Part shown: one piece after another, positions 1-6,499 of the stretch
Numbering within the stretch: position 1 is the first letter of the stretch
Layout of the letters: every line of letters begins with the position of its first letter
Source of the DNA: Rhodospirillales bacterium
GTDB lineage: Bacteria > Pseudomonadota > Alphaproteobacteria > Acetobacterales > Acetobacteraceae
DNA: 13,881 nucleotides
Reading direction: 5' to 3'
Assembly (NCBI GenBank): GCA_903644035.1
Contig: CAHJXG010000514.1
Location: forward strand, 1-13,881
Program-made: the position numbers and the translations under genes
Notes under the pieces: model-generated
Database searches by the model: none
What the model was told of the DNA's origin: nothing
What the model saw: the letters and a program-made list of their open reading frames with translations, nothing else

Positions 1-128
1 GGGCGGGCGCGTTCGGTGATGGGGGCGGCAGGAGCCGCCGAGGCGGCGGGGATGCCGGCGATGGCGGGCACCGGGTCGCGGGCGGCTTCCCCGAGCGCCG
101 CGGTGGTGCGGGTGGTGCTGTGCGACAT
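1..128 (-). CDS. aapM: AapM-type amino acid ABC transporter permease, N-terminal fragment (runs off the window)
   Basis: Only the first 42 codons are present, and the reading frame is open to the window edge. The fragment starts MSHSTTRTTAALGEAA and is rich in Ala and Pro, with no membrane segment yet, so the sequence alone does not identify it. The call rests on position: it begins 3 bp after the aapQ stop, in the same direction, and in aapJQMP operons the next gene is the second permease, AapM. A GGAG about 10 nt upstream, inside the end of aapQ, supports this ATG. AapM would pair with AapQ to form the inner-membrane channel for general L-amino acid uptake. Confidence 0.7.
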   Translation of the reverse strand, partial: MSHSTTRTTAALGEAARDPVPAIAGIPAASAAPAAPITERAR

Positions 129-131
129 GGC

Positions 132-1343
132 CTAACGCTCCACCAAGGCGATCCTGGCGTTATACCAGTTCATCAAGAAGCTGATCGACAGGCTGATGAC
201 GAGGTAGACGAGCATGATCGCGGCGATGCCCTCGATGGCCTGTCCGGTCTGGTTCAGCGTCGTGTTGGCGATGGACACGATGTCCTGGTAGCCGATCGCC
301 ACCGCGAGCGAGCTGTTCTTGGTCAGGTTCAGGTACTGGCTCGTCATCGGCGGGATGATGACGCGCAGCGCCTGGGGCAGCACGATCTGGCGCAGCACCG
401 TGCCGGGGCGGAGGCCGATGGCGCCCGCGGCCTCCCATTGGCCCGTCGGCACGGCGAGGATGCCGGAGCGGACGATCTCGGCGACGTAGGACGAGGTGTA
501 GACGACGAGGCCCAGGGTCAGCGCGCCGTACTCCGGGCTGAGGGTCGCGCCGCCGACGAAGTTGAAGCCGCGCAGCACCGGCATCTCGACCTCGAACGGC
601 GCACCGAGCGCGCCCCAGACCAGGACGGGGAAGCCGACCAGCAAGGCAAGCGCCACGGGCCAGACCTTGGGCCGCACGCCCGTCGCCTCCTGCTGCTGGG
701 TGGCGGAGCGCGACCAGGCCATGGTGCCGATCAGGCCCAGCGCGAGGGCGGCGAGCGCCCACCAGAACGGGCCTTCCCACTCGACCAGGGGGATCTTGAT
801 GCCGCGGTTGGACAGGAACACGCCTGGCAGCGGGTGGGCGGCGTTGCGCGGCGCCGGCAACCCCTGCAGCGCCGTGTACCAGAACAGCAGCTGCAGCAGC
901 AGCGGGATGTCGCGGATGACCTCGACGTAGATGGCGGAGATGCGGGCGATCAGCCAGTTCTTCGACAGACGCGCGACGCCCAGCAGCGTGCCGAGGATGG
1001 TCGCGAGCACGACGCCGACGACCGCGACCTTCAACGTGTTGAGCAGGCCGATCAGCAGGGCGCGGCCGTAGGTGTTGATCGACGGGTCGTAATCGATCAG
1101 CGCCTCGCCGATCGGGATGCCGGCGGTGCGGCCCAGGAAGCCGAACCCGGTGGCGATCCGCCGGGCGGCGAGGTTGCGGTTGGTGTTCTGCACGAGGTAC
1201 CAGACGAGGGCCGCGATCGCGCCCAGGATCACCACCTGCCAGACGATGTTGCGGAAGCGCGGGTCGGACCAGCTCAGGCTCAGGCCCTTCTTGGGCGCGG
1301 CCCGCATGGGCGAGTGGCGGGGATCGATGACGGCGCCTGACAT
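132..1343 (-). CDS. aapQ: General L-amino acid ABC transporter permease AapQ
   Basis: Encodes a 403-residue inner-membrane permease of the polar amino acid (His/Glu/Gln/Arg/opine) family, matching the AapQ length of about 400. Hydrophobic segments are visible at about residues 33-51, 97-122, 144-160, 192-210, 228-248, 275-297 and 372-392. The EAA loop that docks onto the ATPase is clear at about 301-332 (GQWEAAGAIGLRPGT, then LPQALRVIIPP), followed by the family signature NLTKNSSLAVAIGY at 339-352. The ATG is preceded by AGGA at good spacing. The gene follows aapJ after a 222-bp gap that carries a terminator-like hairpin, and aapM starts 3 bp after its stop. Role known from the family: uptake of a broad range of L-amino acids with AapJ, AapM and the ATPase AapP. 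The identification is secure to family level. Confidence 0.95.
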   Translation of the reverse strand: MSGAVIDPRHSPMRAAPKKGLSLSWSDPRFRNIVWQVVILGAIAALVWYLVQNTNRNLAARRIATGFGFLGRTAGIPIGEALIDYDPSINTYGRALLIGLLNTLKVAVVGVVLATILGTLLGVARLSKNWLIARISAIYVEVIRDIPLLLQLLFWYTALQGLPAPRNAAHPLPGVFLSNRGIKIPLVEWEGPFWWALAALALGLIGTMAWSRSATQQQEATGVRPKVWPVALALLVGFPVLVWGALGAPFEVEMPVLRGFNFVGGATLSPEYGALTLGLVVYTSSYVAEIVRSGILAVPTGQWEAAGAIGLRPGTVLRQIVLPQALRVIIPPMTSQYLNLTKNSSLAVAIGYQDIVSIANTTLNQTGQAIEGIAAIMLVYLVISLSISFLMNWYNARIALVER

Positions 1344-1495
1344 GAGCGATTCCTAACGGTCAAGCCATGGTGGTGCGGCCAAGGCTGGCGATGCGGCTGC
1401 CATGCGACTGAAGCCATGGAGGCATGTCGCGTCGGCATGTCAGCAATCTGCCCCCACAACCGTGGAAGGAGCAACGGGCATCGCGATCCATTTTC

Positions 1496-1536
1496 AAGAA
1501 AAAGGGCCGCCCTGGAACCAGGGCGGCCCAATTTTT
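1496..1536 (-). terminator. Intrinsic terminator/attenuator between aapJ and aapQ
   Basis: A perfect 11-12 bp GC-rich stem (GGGCCGCCCTGG pairing with CCAGGGCGGCCC, positions 1504-1529) has a very short loop. On the minus strand it is followed by TTTTTCTT and preceded by an A-rich stretch, so the shape could act in both directions. It begins about 29 nt past the aapJ stop codon. In transporter operons a partial terminator after the binding-protein gene commonly gives more binding protein than permease, and that is the likely role here. The remaining aapJ-aapQ spacer (1344-1495) holds the aapQ ribosome-binding site and no other gene I can support. Confidence 0.85.
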
Positions 1537-1565
1537 GGGCAGGTCAGGCGTATTGCTGGGCGGTT

Positions 1566-2594
1566 TCAGCGAATCGGCGGCGGGTAGTGCAGGCCGCCCT
1601 TGTTCCACAAGTTGTTGATCCCGCGGGGGATGCCCAGGGGGGCCACGGTGCGGTCCCACATCTCGCCGTAGTTGCCGACGCCCTTGATGACGTTCACCGC
1701 CCACCGGTTCTCGACGCCCAGCGACTTGCCGAGATCCCCCTCGGCGCCCACGAGGCGGCGGATGTCGGGGTTGGTGGATTTCAGCATCTCGTCCACGTTC
1801 TTGCTGCTGACGCCGCTCTCCTCGGCCTGGATCATCGCGAACAGGGTCCAGCGCACCAGGTCGAAGAACTTGTCGTCGCCCTTGCGGACCATCATGCCGA
1901 GCGGCTCCTTGCTGATGATCTCGGGCAGCAGCACGTGCTCCTCCGCCTTGGGACCCTGCTGGAAGCGGAAGGAAGCGAGGCCAGAGGCGTCGGTCGAGTA
2001 GCTGTCGCAGCGGCCGGCGAGATAGGTGTTCTGGATCTCAGCCAAGTCCTGGATCAGCACGGGCGTGAACTTCAGCTTGTTGAGGCGGAAGTAGTCGGCG
2101 ATGGCAAGCTCGGTGCTGGTGCCGGGCTGCACGCAGATGGTGGCGCCGTCCAGGTCCTTCACGGACTTCACGCCAGCGGCCGACTTCACCAGGAAGCCGG
2201 TGCCGTCATAGAAGTTCACGCCGGCGAACAGCAGGCCGAGGTTGCCCTCGCGGCCCAGGGTCCAGGTGGTCGAGCGGACCAGCAGGTCCAGCTCGCCGGA
2301 TTGCAGCGCGGTGAAGCGGTTGGTGGTGGTGGTCGGCACGAAGCGCACCTTGTTCGCGTCGCCCAGGATGGCGGCGGCGACGGCGCGGCAGGTGTCGGCA
2401 TCGATGCCCTGGGTCACGCCCTTGCTGTCAGCGAGCGAGAACCCGGCGACGCCGGTGGAAACGCCGCACACCAGCTGGCCGCGGGACTTGATGGTGTCGA
2501 TGGTGGCCGACCCGCTGCCCTGCGCCTTGACCGGGGCCGCGAGGGCCAGGGTGGCGCCGAGCAGCAGGGCGCCGGATAGGATGCTTCGCTTCAT
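1566..2594 (-). CDS. aapJ: Periplasmic general L-amino acid-binding protein AapJ
   Basis: Encodes a 342-residue substrate-binding protein, the usual AapJ length. A Sec signal peptide is evident: MKRS, a hydrophobic core at residues 5-20, and a probable cleavage site after VKA at about 24. The mature part starts with the family pattern IDTIKSRGQLVCGVS and continues with GFSLAD and a DTCRAVAAAILGD segment. The C-terminal region, with NYGEMWDRTVAPLG and RGINNLWNKGGLHYPPP, is highly characteristic of AapJ/BztA proteins. The ATG has GGAG at positions 2605-2608. It captures L-amino acids in the periplasm for AapQ/AapM. It is first in the aap operon, 123 bp after the sulfurtransferase gene, so it probably has its own promoter. 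Confidence 0.95.
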   Translation of the reverse strand: MKRSILSGALLLGATLALAAPVKAQGSGSATIDTIKSRGQLVCGVSTGVAGFSLADSKGVTQGIDADTCRAVAAAILGDANKVRFVPTTTTNRFTALQSGELDLLVRSTTWTLGREGNLGLLFAGVNFYDGTGFLVKSAAGVKSVKDLDGATICVQPGTSTELAIADYFRLNKLKFTPVLIQDLAEIQNTYLAGRCDSYSTDASGLASFRFQQGPKAEEHVLLPEIISKEPLGMMVRKGDDKFFDLVRWTLFAMIQAEESGVSSKNVDEMLKSTNPDIRRLVGAEGDLGKSLGVENRWAVNVIKGVGNYGEMWDRTVAPLGIPRGINNLWNKGGLHYPPPIR

Positions 2595-2626
2595 TATCAG
2601 TCGTCTCCAGTGGACGGGGACCGCGA

Positions 2627-2667
2627 CCTTGCGCCCCGTGTGGGGCTGGAGTGTGCGGGGTGCAAGG
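2627..2667 (-). promoter_or_regulatory. Inverted repeat in the aapJ leader, with a -10-like element just upstream
   Basis: CCTTGCGCCCCG (2627-2638) and CGGGGTGCAAGG (2656-2667) form a 12-bp inverted repeat with one imperfect position and a 17-nt loop. It lies 33 nt upstream of the aapJ ATG. Immediately upstream on the minus strand is GATATAGC (2669-2676), a plausible -10 region. If that promoter is real, transcription would start at about 2662, inside the repeat. The repeat could therefore be an operator over the start site, a leader hairpin, or a weak terminator for the sulfurtransferase gene. There is no T-run after it, which argues against a terminator. Confidence 0.35.
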
Positions 2668-2717
2668 CGCTATATCAATGGTCCGTGAGAATCGACCGGA
2701 CGGCGGCGGCCGGGACC

Positions 2718-3584
2718 CTACTCGGCCGCTTGGGCGAAGGGCATGCCGGTCTCGATCGGCAGGCTGTCGTCGCGGCTCCACTCGTTCCAGGAGCCGAAGT
2801 ACATCCGCACGTCCCGCACCCCGGCCTCCCGCAACGCCACCAGCGTGTTGGAGGCGCGGGCGCCCTTGAAGCAGTAGAGGTAGACCGGGGTGGACGGGCC
2901 GATGCCGACGGTGTGCGCCTCGGCCTTGATCTCGTCGGGCGACTTGAACATCGGGCCGGCGCCGGTCGGCTTCATCAGGCGGTACCACTCCAGCCAGCGC
3001 GCGCCGGGGATGCGGCCCTTGCGCGGGCAGAAGTCGGGGCCGTAGGGGGAGGAGCTGGTGCCGATCCACTCGTCCACGTCGCGCACGTCGAGCTTCACGA
3101 TGCCGTCGTCGCCGACCGCGGCCAGCATGGCCTCCCGGTCGATCATCATGCCGCTGCCGGCCCCGGTCAGCGGGAAGGTCTTCGCCGCCGGCTGGGCCGG
3201 GTCGGTGCTGACGGGCAGGCCGGCCGCCTTCCAGGCGTGCATCCCGCCATGCAGCACGCGGGCCTTCTCGTAGCCGAGCCAGCTCAGCAGGAAGTAGCCG
3301 CGGCAGGACTGGCCGAAGCCGGAGTTCATGCTCTCCTCATAGCATACCGCCGTCTCCGCGCCGGACAGTCCGGCGGCGCCGAAGGCGTCGGCGAACTTCT
3401 GCCGCAGCGCCGCCATGCCCTCGGGCGTGGAGGTCGCGAGATAGGTGAAGATCTCGTGCACGTTGACCGCGCCCGGGATGTGCCCGGCGGCGAAGGCGTC
3501 CGGCGAGCGCGTGTCGATCACGACGACGCCGGGACCCATCATCCCCTGCAGCTCGGCCGGGGTCAGCAACACTTTGTCGTTCAT
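2718..3584 (-). CDS. Two-domain sulfurtransferase (rhodanese / mercaptopyruvate sulfurtransferase family)
   Basis: Encodes 288 residues, the normal size for a tandem rhodanese. Domain 1 (about 6-127) has the VVIDTRSPDAFAAGHIPGAVN entry motif and ends HGGMHAWKAAGLPV. Domain 2 (about 143-277) has KLDVRDVDEW, a YLYCFKGARAS active-site loop with catalytic Cys238, and SWNEWSRDDSLPIE. The CFKGAR loop is neither the classic thiosulfate-type CRKGVT nor the mercaptopyruvate-type CGSGVT, so the sulfur donor cannot be named. Domain 1, usually inactive, also has a Cys (C81, VCYEESMNSG) near the equivalent position. The protein would move sulfane sulfur via a Cys persulfide in the cytoplasm; no signal peptide is seen. 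The start has AGGAG upstream. It is the last gene of the OsmC-flavoprotein-ferredoxin unit, 39 bp after the ferredoxin stop. Confidence 0.9.
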   Translation of the reverse strand: MNDKVLLTPAELQGMMGPGVVVIDTRSPDAFAAGHIPGAVNVHEIFTYLATSTPEGMAALRQKFADAFGAAGLSGAETAVCYEESMNSGFGQSCRGYFLLSWLGYEKARVLHGGMHAWKAAGLPVSTDPAQPAAKTFPLTGAGSGMMIDREAMLAAVGDDGIVKLDVRDVDEWIGTSSSPYGPDFCPRKGRIPGARWLEWYRLMKPTGAGPMFKSPDEIKAEAHTVGIGPSTPVYLYCFKGARASNTLVALREAGVRDVRMYFGSWNEWSRDDSLPIETGMPFAQAAE

Positions 3585-3623
3585 GCTCGATCTCCTAGGA
3601 TGAAGGGGTCGGGGGATGAAGGG

Positions 3624-3926
3624 TCAGGGCAGGCGGGCGCGGACGCCGTCCAGCGCCTCCGAGAGGCGAAGCTGGCAGCTCAGCCGCGAGGTCGGCGTGA
3701 GGTCGAACACGGTGTCGAGCATCTCCTCCTCCGCGTCCGACACTGGCGGCAGGCGGTCGGTCCAGGCGGGGTCCACGACCACGTGGCAGGTCGCGCAGGC
3801 GAGCGAGCCGTTGCACTCGCCCAGCACCGGCAGGCCGGCGGCGCGGGCCAGCTGCATGATGCTGTCGCCGGGCTGGCCGCGCAGCACCGTCTCCCCGCCG
3901 GGTCCGTCGATGACGGCGTGTGGCAT
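3624..3926 (-). CDS. [2Fe-2S] ferredoxin, adrenodoxin/ISC type
   Basis: Encodes a 100-residue soluble electron carrier. The cluster ligands are C38, C44, C47 and C84 (GECNGSLACATCH and RLSCQL), giving the Cys-X5-Cys-X2-Cys-X36-Cys spacing of the adrenodoxin/putidaredoxin/Fdx group. This group typically feeds oxygenases and P450s or serves Fe-S assembly. The family's DRLPPVSDAEEEMLD segment, an acidic partner-binding helix, is at 57-71. The ATG at 3926 shares its A with the TGA stop of the flavoprotein gene (TGATG), so the two are translationally coupled. The open frame runs upstream inside the flavoprotein gene, but homology begins at this Met. The coupling suggests it passes electrons to or from the flavoprotein, which is an inference. 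There is no ferredoxin reductase gene in the window. Confidence 0.93.
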   Translation of the reverse strand: MPHAVIDGPGGETVLRGQPGDSIMQLARAAGLPVLGECNGSLACATCHVVVDPAWTDRLPPVSDAEEEMLDTVFDLTPTSRLSCQLRLSEALDGVRARLP

Positions 3927-5065
3927 CAGTGCAGCGTCCCGGGCGCCACGCGAAGCCCGGGGCGGCTCAGCTCCTGGCGCAGGTGGCGGATCGAGGGGGT
4001 GATGATCGCGACGAAGTGCCCCTCGCGGATGCGGCGGTTGACCGGCGACCCCTCGATGTAGCCGCGGGCGCCGGTGTGCATCAGCGCGGCCTGCCCGGCC
4101 TCCAGCGTCAGCTCGCTGACGCGGAGGCGGGCGGTGAGCACGGCGCGGAGGTATTCCGGCGCCTGCTCCAGCGGCGTCGCGGCGAGCTGGGCGATCTCCT
4201 GGCGCACCGCCGCGAGGTCGGCGGCGAAGTCGTCGGCGCGGCGCGGCAGATGCTGGTTGGTGTGGCCGTGCGTCACGTCGGCCTCCCGCATCAGGGTGAT
4301 GCAGGCCTGGGTGACGCCGATGCCCATGCCGGTCTGCAGCAGGATGAAGCCCGCCTTGATGCGGCGGATCATGTCCCCCAGCGGGTCGGCCAGCAGCATC
4401 TCGTCGGCGATGAAGGCGCGGCGGAACAGCACGCTGTAGGTGCCGGTGCCCTCGAGCGCCACGAAGCGGGCGTTCTGCTTGATGTCGACGCCGGGCTGGC
4501 CGCAGCGGATCATCGCCATGACGCGGTGGTCCGGACGATCCGCATCCTCGAACACCGTGCCGAACAGGTGGCCCGGGCCGAGGTTGCTGACCCAGGGCAG
4601 CACGCCGGACACCTCGTAGCCGCCGGGCACGCGGCGGCCGCGCAGCTTGAACTTCTCGATGCCGGACAGCGACTTCATCGGGTTGGACAGGCCGGTGCCG
4701 CCCATGGTGGCGCCCTGCGCCAGGCCGGCCTGCACCTCGTCGCGGAGCGCCGCGTTGTCCGACTGCTCCAAGTACCAGCCGCTGGCGTCCTGGCACCAGG
4801 TGCAGAAGGCGGTGGACATGCAGGTTTCGCCCACCGCCGCCATGGCGTCGACCGCGGCGGCGATGCTGGGACGGGGGGAGTGGGCGGCAAGGTGATGGGC
4901 GAACAGCCCGGCGCCGCCCAAGGCGCGCATTGCGCCTGCGGGATACAGGCCGTCGTGGTCGATCTGCTTGACCAGCGGCGCCAGCTCCGCATCGATCACG
5001 GCGCGCAGCGCGGCGTCGGACGGGAGCGCTGCCTGGGCGGCGGCGCGGATTGCGGTTTCGCTCAT
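3926..5065 (-). CDS. Acyl-CoA dehydrogenase-fold flavoprotein, probably monooxygenase-like (DszC-type)
   Basis: Encodes 379 residues with the acyl-CoA dehydrogenase layout: an N-terminal helical domain (about 15-115), a central beta domain (TMGGTGLSNPM at 120-130, PWVSN at 157-161), and a C-terminal four-helix flavin domain (about 230-375) with TGARGY at 331-336. The C-terminal segment that in true dehydrogenases reads roughly YEGTNxIxR with the catalytic Glu is here VAIITPSIRHLR (352-363). I therefore see no catalytic base at that place. This fits the flavin monooxygenase branch (DszC, SfnC and similar) better than a beta-oxidation enzyme. The ATG at 5065 was chosen for its AGGAG and because family similarity starts there; an in-frame extension to 5143 runs back over the OsmC stop. 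Substrate unknown. It lies 17 bp after the OsmC gene and is coupled to the ferredoxin. Confidence 0.85.
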   Translation of the reverse strand: MSETAIRAAAQAALPSDAALRAVIDAELAPLVKQIDHDGLYPAGAMRALGGAGLFAHHLAAHSPRPSIAAAVDAMAAVGETCMSTAFCTWCQDASGWYLEQSDNAALRDEVQAGLAQGATMGGTGLSNPMKSLSGIEKFKLRGRRVPGGYEVSGVLPWVSNLGPGHLFGTVFEDADRPDHRVMAMIRCGQPGVDIKQNARFVALEGTGTYSVLFRRAFIADEMLLADPLGDMIRRIKAGFILLQTGMGIGVTQACITLMREADVTHGHTNQHLPRRADDFAADLAAVRQEIAQLAATPLEQAPEYLRAVLTARLRVSELTLEAGQAALMHTGARGYIEGSPVNRRIREGHFVAIITPSIRHLRQELSRPGLRVAPGTLH

Positions 5066-5082
5066 GGCAACGCTCCTGCCGT

Positions 5083-5640
5083 TCAGACGGACTTGACGTC
5101 GAGGCCGACCGGCTTGGTGAAGGTGTTGGCGACCGGGGACCACTTGGTGGCGTGGGCGATCAGACCGTCGAGCTTGTCCTGCGGCGCGTCGGCCTCCAAG
5201 TGGACCTTGGCGCGGACGGCATCGAAGCCGACCGGCTTCGGCGAGGTGTCGCCGGTGCCCCAGACCGCGGTGATGTTGATGTCGGCCTCAAGCTCGATCT
5301 CGAGCTTGCGCACCGTGATGCCCTGGGCCACCGCGTTGGCGTGGATGCCGACGGCGAGGCAGGAGCCAAGCGCGGCCAGCGACGCCTCCGACGGGTTCGG
5401 CGCGGTGTCGTCGCCGAGCAGGCCCGGCGGCTCGTCCACGATGTAGGGCGGCAGGTCGCGAATCATGTTGAGGTGGCGGAAGCGCCCCTCGGCGACGGTG
5501 CGGCACTTGAGGGTCTTGATGGCGGTGGGATCGGCGCGGCCCTTGGCGATCAGGCTGTTGAGGCCGTCCTTGTCGATGGGGGCGAGGCAGCCCGTCATGG
5601 CGGTGGGCGGCGCGGCGGGGGCCTTGGTGGTGGCACTCAT
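5083..5640 (-). CDS. OsmC-family protein with only one of the two canonical cysteines
   Basis: Encodes 185 residues, somewhat longer than a typical OsmC/Ohr (about 140) because of an N-terminal extension of about 40 residues. The core is recognisable: TAPNPSEASLAALGSCLAVG at 79-98 with the first conserved Cys (C94), then HANAVAQGITVRKLEIELE, then a second half ending SPVANTFTKPVGLDV. Classical OsmC/Ohr peroxidases have a second redox Cys before a Pro (CPV/CPY); here it is S168-P169, so a normal two-Cys peroxidase cycle is unlikely. C18 and C46 lie outside the usual positions. An AAAGGAG upstream supports the ATG. It is first of the four-gene unit and divergent from the TetR gene. It may bind or detoxify thiol-reactive compounds; the exact role is unknown. 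Confidence 0.88.
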   Translation of the reverse strand: MSATTKAPAAPPTAMTGCLAPIDKDGLNSLIAKGRADPTAIKTLKCRTVAEGRFRHLNMIRDLPPYIVDEPPGLLGDDTAPNPSEASLAALGSCLAVGIHANAVAQGITVRKLEIELEADINITAVWGTGDTSPKPVGFDAVRAKVHLEADAPQDKLDGLIAHATKWSPVANTFTKPVGLDVKSV

Positions 5641-5667
5641 CCCTGGTCTCCTTTATTGTTTTCCGGA

Positions 5668-5681
5668 ACAGACCGGTCTGT
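5668..5681. promoter_or_regulatory. Perfect 14-bp palindrome, candidate TetR-family operator
   Basis: ACAGACCGGTCTGT is an exact palindrome in the 199-bp spacer between the divergent OsmC and TetR genes. It is 27 bp upstream of the OsmC start. TetR-family regulators commonly bind such short palindromes near their own gene and repress the divergent operon. A second partial inverted repeat (TAGGTAGACCTA, 5684-5695) carries another AGACC half-site 19 bp from the first, in the same orientation. The assignment to this regulator is inferred from position. Confidence 0.6.
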
Positions 5682-5683
5682 CT

Positions 5684-5712
5684 TAGGTAGACCTACGCAG
5701 GATGCGTGCCAA
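5684..5712 (-). promoter_or_regulatory. Possible promoter of the OsmC-flavoprotein-ferredoxin-sulfurtransferase unit
   Basis: On the minus strand TTGGCA (5707-5712) is 17 nt upstream of TACCTA (5684-5689). The first matches a sigma-70 -35 box well; the second is a poor -10 box. If used, transcription would start at about 5677, inside the 14-bp palindrome, which would make it a textbook repressor site. The rest of the spacer (5713-5839) is unusually AT-rich near 5780-5830 and includes TATACA (5792-5797), a possible -10 for the TetR gene without a good -35. Confidence 0.25.
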
Positions 5713-5839
5713 GCGCGGTTTGACCGGCACGGGCTTTGCGCTGACACTTCGGTGCGCCATGAACGCGCCGCACCCAAACCGTAATGGTCAATATACAGGC
5801 ATCGTGTGCGTAGAAAACAAGCATTATGGAAGGTTTGAG

Positions 5840-6463
5840 ATGGGGGACGGGTTGACTGCCGCGAATGGAGGCCGCGTCGTGACGCCCGGTCTGCGCCGGG
5901 CGCCGCCGCACGAGCGGATCATCGAGGTGGCGCGCGACCTGTTCTGCCGCGACGGCATCCACGCGACGGGGATCGACCGCATCCTGACCGAGGCGGGCGC
6001 GTCGAAGATGACGCTGTATGGCCGGTTCGGCTCAAAGGAGGCCCTGGTCCGGGAGGTGCTGGCGCGGGAGGGCGCAGAATGGCGGGAGACCTTCTTCGCG
6101 CTGATTGAGGAGGCCGGTCCCGACCCAGCCGACCAGCTCCGGGCGACGGTCCCCGCGCTGCGCACCTGGTTCGAGGGGGCGCGCTTCTACGGCTGTCCCT
6201 TCATGAACGCGGCGGCGGAGCACACCAAGGGCAGCGGCGGCGGCGAGGCGTGGCTGCGGGAGATGACGACGCAGCACCATGCCGCCATCATCGCGGTCCT
6301 GGCCGGGCTGGCGCAGGCCGCCGGTCACGCGGAGCCGCGGATGATGGCCCGGCAGATCCTGCTGGTGCTGGACGGTGCCATCGCCGCCCTGATGGTGAGC
6401 GGCGACGACAGCGTGCTGGACGTGGCGGCCCGCAACCTGCGGGCGGTGCTGCTGGCGGGCTGA
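5840..6463 (+). CDS. TetR/AcrR-family transcriptional regulator
   Basis: Encodes 207 residues. The N-terminal DNA-binding domain spans about 24-71: ERIIEVARDLFCRDGIHATGIDRI, then the helix-turn-helix GASKMTLYGRFGSKEALV at 53-70. The C-terminal ligand/dimer domain contains the widespread ARFYGCPFMNAAAEH motif at 114-128, with C119. The ATG at 5840 has GGAAGG six nt upstream; an in-frame extension back to 5702 lacks such support and covers the promoter region. It is divergent from the OsmC gene across a palindrome, so it most likely represses itself and the four-gene unit. The Cys residues could make it a thiol-based sensor, but that is speculative. The ligand is unknown. Confidence 0.92.
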   Translation: MGDGLTAANGGRVVTPGLRRAPPHERIIEVARDLFCRDGIHATGIDRILTEAGASKMTLYGRFGSKEALVREVLAREGAEWRETFFALIEEAGPDPADQLRATVPALRTWFEGARFYGCPFMNAAAEHTKGSGGGEAWLREMTTQHHAAIIAVLAGLAQAAGHAEPRMMARQILLVLDGAIAALMVSGDDSVLDVAARNLRAVLLAG

Positions 6464-6464
6464 T

Positions 6465-6497
6465 GCCGGCCGAAGCCGGCGCAGCGGGCTGACGCCC
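6465..6497. terminator. Small hairpins between convergent TetR and metW genes
   Basis: The 36-bp gap between the two stops holds GCCGGC-CGAA-GCCGGC (6465-6480) and a weaker GGGC-TGAC-GCCC (6486-6497) followed by TTT on the plus strand. The first lacks a T-run. Together they may act as a weak terminator for convergent transcription. Confidence 0.35.
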
Positions 6498-6499
6498 TT

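Noticed and set aside
120..1340. 406-residue plus-strand open frame opposite aapQ
   Set aside because: Composition dominated by Arg, Asp, Gly and Ala; it is the mirror of the permease gene and has no independent evidence.
1364..1455. Short direct repeats (AAGCCATGG twice, GGCATGTC twice) in the aapJ-aapQ spacer
   Set aside because: Too short and too few to support a repeat element or binding-site array; likely chance.
2610..4061. 483-residue plus-strand open frame opposite the sulfurtransferase and ferredoxin genes
   Set aside because: Same reason: no recognisable domain, and the minus-strand genes have full motif support.
3920..5446. 508-residue plus-strand open frame opposite the flavoprotein and OsmC genes
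   Set aside because: Antisense shadow typical of very GC-rich DNA: low-complexity Ala/Arg/Gly/His composition, no family motifs, and it lies over two well-recognised genes.
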